Below are positions 62,109 through 64,000 of a stretch of 64,000 bases of DNA, piece after piece. The translations under genes and the position numbers were made by a program. Source of the stretch: JAAXHH01 sp965248395 (GTDB lineage: Bacteria > JAAXHH01). How positions within the stretch are numbered: the stretch's first letter is position 1; each line of letters begins with the position of its first letter. The stretch spans positions 1,922,001-1,986,000 of the forward strand of contig OZ252103.1 of NCBI GenBank assembly GCA_965248395.1. Reading direction: 5' to 3'. The notes under the pieces are model-generated. The model did no database searches. It was not told the DNA's origin and worked only from the letters and a program-made list of their open reading frames with translations.

Positions 62109-63929
62109 CTATATGGCGAAAAAGGATCTGAGGTTGTTCTCGATGTCCGCGTTGTCACGCAGCTTGGACAGCCATTCCGCGTACAACTGATTCTGCTTCT
62201 GCAGCAGCAACTGCCGTTTCAGGCTATCCTTCATCACTTCGAAGGTAGATTCGTCGATCGGCTCCCTCGTCTCCAACTGAATCAGGTAATATCCCCGTTC
62301 CCCTTTGACCAGTTCGCTGAGCGCTCCTGTTTCGACCAGTTGGAAGGCCCCTTTGATGAAGGCCGGATCCTGGCCGATTCGAGGGATGAACGCCTGTTGC
62401 CGGGTGATGGGATCTGTGGTGGCGAGCCGGTCCGCCCAGTCACCGGTCAATGCGTCCAGCTTCCCGCTGCCAAGGCTTGCCCGGACCTCTTCTCCCTGCG
62501 CCCTGGCCTTTTCCATTTTCTGTTCTCGTACCAGGATCGATCGGATGGGAAGCTCCACTTCCTCAAGGGGCAGCACGCCGGCGGGTTTTTCACCGGCGTT
62601 CGCGAGCACGAAAAAGCCATTGGCGTTTTCTAGTATTTCGCTGATATCCCCGGGTTCGGAGCCGAAGGCGAAGGACGAAGCGCCAACCAGGTACCCGATG
62701 CGGGGGATGAACCCATCGGGACGGTCGGCGAAATACCCGGTGGTCTCGGTTTCAAGGGAATCCGGCATGCTCACGGCGGCGTCTTCCAGATTGCTTTCGA
62801 GCGCGCGGGTTTGCAGCTGCCTCGCCTCGTTGAGAAGCGTGTTCAGGGTCTGCTGACCGGTGATGGTTTTCAAGAGGATATGGCGCGCACGAACCTGTTC
62901 CTCACCATCCTGAACCTGCTTCTCCTCCACTCGTATTATGTGCCATCCAAATTGTGTCTTTACGGGTTTTGTAAGGGAACCGGGCGGGGTTTCAAAGGCG
63001 ACCGCTTCGAATTCGGGGACCATTTGGTTTCTGCCAAAAACCCCCAGGTCTCCGCCATTGGACGCATTGGACGGGTCCTCGGAGAAGTCCCTGGCCAGCG
63101 TTTCGAAGTCGGCACCGTTCAAGAGCTGATCGTAGAGCTCGTCGATCTGCCGTTCGACGCGCTGAGAATCCGCTACGCTTGGCTGTTTCGGAATCATGAC
63201 GAAGGACAGTGAAACCTGGGAATCCTCCATGAACTCGTTGGTATGTTCCGCGTAGTACGCGGCGATGTCATCGCCGGAAATAGATTCCGGTTCCACGTCC
63301 AGGTCTTCGGGATCGAAGAATAGGTACTTCGCCGTCAAATTCTCGTTCTGGTTCACAAAGGCCTGGCGGACTTCCAGGTCGGTGACGCGGGCGACGGAAA
63401 TCACACGGTTGATGACCTTCTGCCGGGGCAGCAGCATGCGAAACTGGTCTTCCAGATACGCCCAGCCTTCAACCGCTGGATCGTTCAGCGCCTGGAGATA
63501 CTTGGTCTGGTCAAACTCGCCTTCCGTTTTGAAGATCTCCTGCTGCTTGACGAATTCCGGTGGATTGGACCGGACCGCTTCGAGAATCTCGGCGTCCGTG
63601 ACAACAATATCGTGTTTTCCAATGTTCTGTTCCAGCAGCGTGAGGTCGACCCGTCGGTCCCATACCTCGTTGACGATCTCGCGGCTTCTAAATTCGTCCA
63701 GGCTTCCGCCCTGCTGCTGACGAGCCATTTCCTGCACCTGTTCCACTTCAAACCGGAGTTCTTCATAGGACACCGTCTCGCCGTTGATCGATCCCACGGC
63801 GTTCTGACCACCAGGACCCCTGCCCGCCATGTCAGCACCCCATTCCAGGCCGATCAGCCCCACGAAGGCAATCACCAGGATGATCATGACGACGTGGGTT
63901 CTTTCCCTCAAAAGTTGCATTAAGGCCAT
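62109..63929 (-). CDS. PpiD/SurA-like peptidyl-prolyl cis-trans isomerase
   Basis: The 606-residue protein has one N-terminal membrane anchor (HVVMIILVIAFVGLIGLEWGA) and a large periplasmic part. A SurA_N-type helical domain covers about residues 45-220. A parvulin (PPIC) domain near 225-345 contains SEDPSNASNGGDLGVFGR and GWHIIRVEE. The C-terminal helical region has a second, degenerate parvulin-like stretch. This is the PpiD layout: a periplasmic chaperone for outer-membrane and exported proteins. It is convergent with the phosphohexomutase gene (44 bp apart). The complete N-terminus is inside the window. Confidence 0.9.
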   Translation of the reverse strand: MALMQLLRERTHVVMIILVIAFVGLIGLEWGADMAGRGPGGQNAVGSINGETVSYEELRFEVEQVQEMARQQQGGSLDEFRSREIVNEVWDRRVDLTLLEQNIGKHDIVVTDAEILEAVRSNPPEFVKQQEIFKTEGEFDQTKYLQALNDPAVEGWAYLEDQFRMLLPRQKVINRVISVARVTDLEVRQAFVNQNENLTAKYLFFDPEDLDVEPESISGDDIAAYYAEHTNEFMEDSQVSLSFVMIPKQPSVADSQRVERQIDELYDQLLNGADFETLARDFSEDPSNASNGGDLGVFGRNQMVPEFEAVAFETPPGSLTKPVKTQFGWHIIRVEEKQVQDGEEQVRARHILLKTITGQQTLNTLLNEARQLQTRALESNLEDAAVSMPDSLETETTGYFADRPDGFIPRIGYLVGASSFAFGSEPGDISEILENANGFFVLANAGEKPAGVLPLEEVELPIRSILVREQKMEKARAQGEEVRASLGSGKLDALTGDWADRLATTDPITRQQAFIPRIGQDPAFIKGAFQLVETGALSELVKGERGYYLIQLETREPIDESTFEVMKDSLKRQLLLQKQNQLYAEWLSKLRDNADIENNLRSFFAI

Positions 63930-64000
63930 CTTGCCACTGCTCCTTGCGTACTTAAATCTTTCGTGTATTCCGGGTAATTCGGACCGTTTCTCAAAAGACA

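Overview
The window comes from a Gram-negative-type bacterium with high-GC DNA. It has LPS-core style glycosyltransferases, an MsbA-like exporter, a TonB-dependent receptor, an outer-membrane barrel, and a 14-subunit NADH:quinone oxidoreductase. Promoters look like classical sigma70 (TTGACA, 16-17 bp, TATATT/TACAAT), and TTG and GTG starts are common. The mix of Cys-type sulfatases, phytanoyl-CoA-dioxygenase-like (PhyH) proteins and an orphan oligopeptide-binding protein resembles uncultivated marine or host-associated lineages such as Latescibacterota, Poribacteria or Gemmatimonadota. That placement is inference only. I recognised no rRNA, tRNA or CRISPR array.

Layout. 1-5.8 kb: a minus-strand SGNH hydrolase/PhyH pair, an MDR oxidoreductase, an FAD-oxidoreductase/SelD fusion and a small unknown protein. 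6.0-16.6 kb: a tightly packed plus-strand catabolic cluster of RraA-like protein, sulfatase, peptide-binding lipoprotein, PhyH, sulfatase, unknown barrel-like protein, sulfatase, and an anaerobic sulfatase-maturating radical SAM enzyme carrying a C-terminal SEC-C motif. The three sulfatases all have the Cys that this enzyme would convert to formylglycine. 16.6-25 kb: a GPP34 (GOLPH3-like) protein, a TonB-dependent receptor, an outer-membrane barrel gene broken by one in-frame TAA, a cold-shock protein, an M1 aminopeptidase, a third PhyH protein and an MTA phosphorylase.

25.0-28.4 kb: an AT-rich, decayed accessory island. A DUF4062-like gene on the minus strand carries a frameshift and a nonsense codon near its N-terminus and is split by an IS3-family element. 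That element is itself frameshifted in both orfA and orfB. Further frameshifted coding remnants flank it. 

28.4-42.8 kb: complete nuoABCDEFGHIJKLMN in canonical order, with pyrE inserted between nuoB and nuoC and a short NuoG. 42.8-57.6 kb: a polyprenyl diphosphate synthase followed by an envelope glycan cluster (four GT2, one GT4, three GT9 enzymes, a radical SAM/SPASM protein, an MsbA-like ABC exporter and a methyltransferase). A two-gene sodium:solute symporter (DUF4212 subunit plus SSS subunit) sits inside it. 57.6-64 kb: rng-rplU-rpmA-phosphohexomutase, convergent with a PpiD/SurA-like peptidyl-prolyl isomerase.

The most unusual items are the sulfatase cluster with its SEC-C-tailed maturase and unknown barrel-like protein, pyrE inside the nuo operon, the GPP34 protein, the SelD fusion, and the decayed island whose interrupted gene can be reconstructed across the IS.
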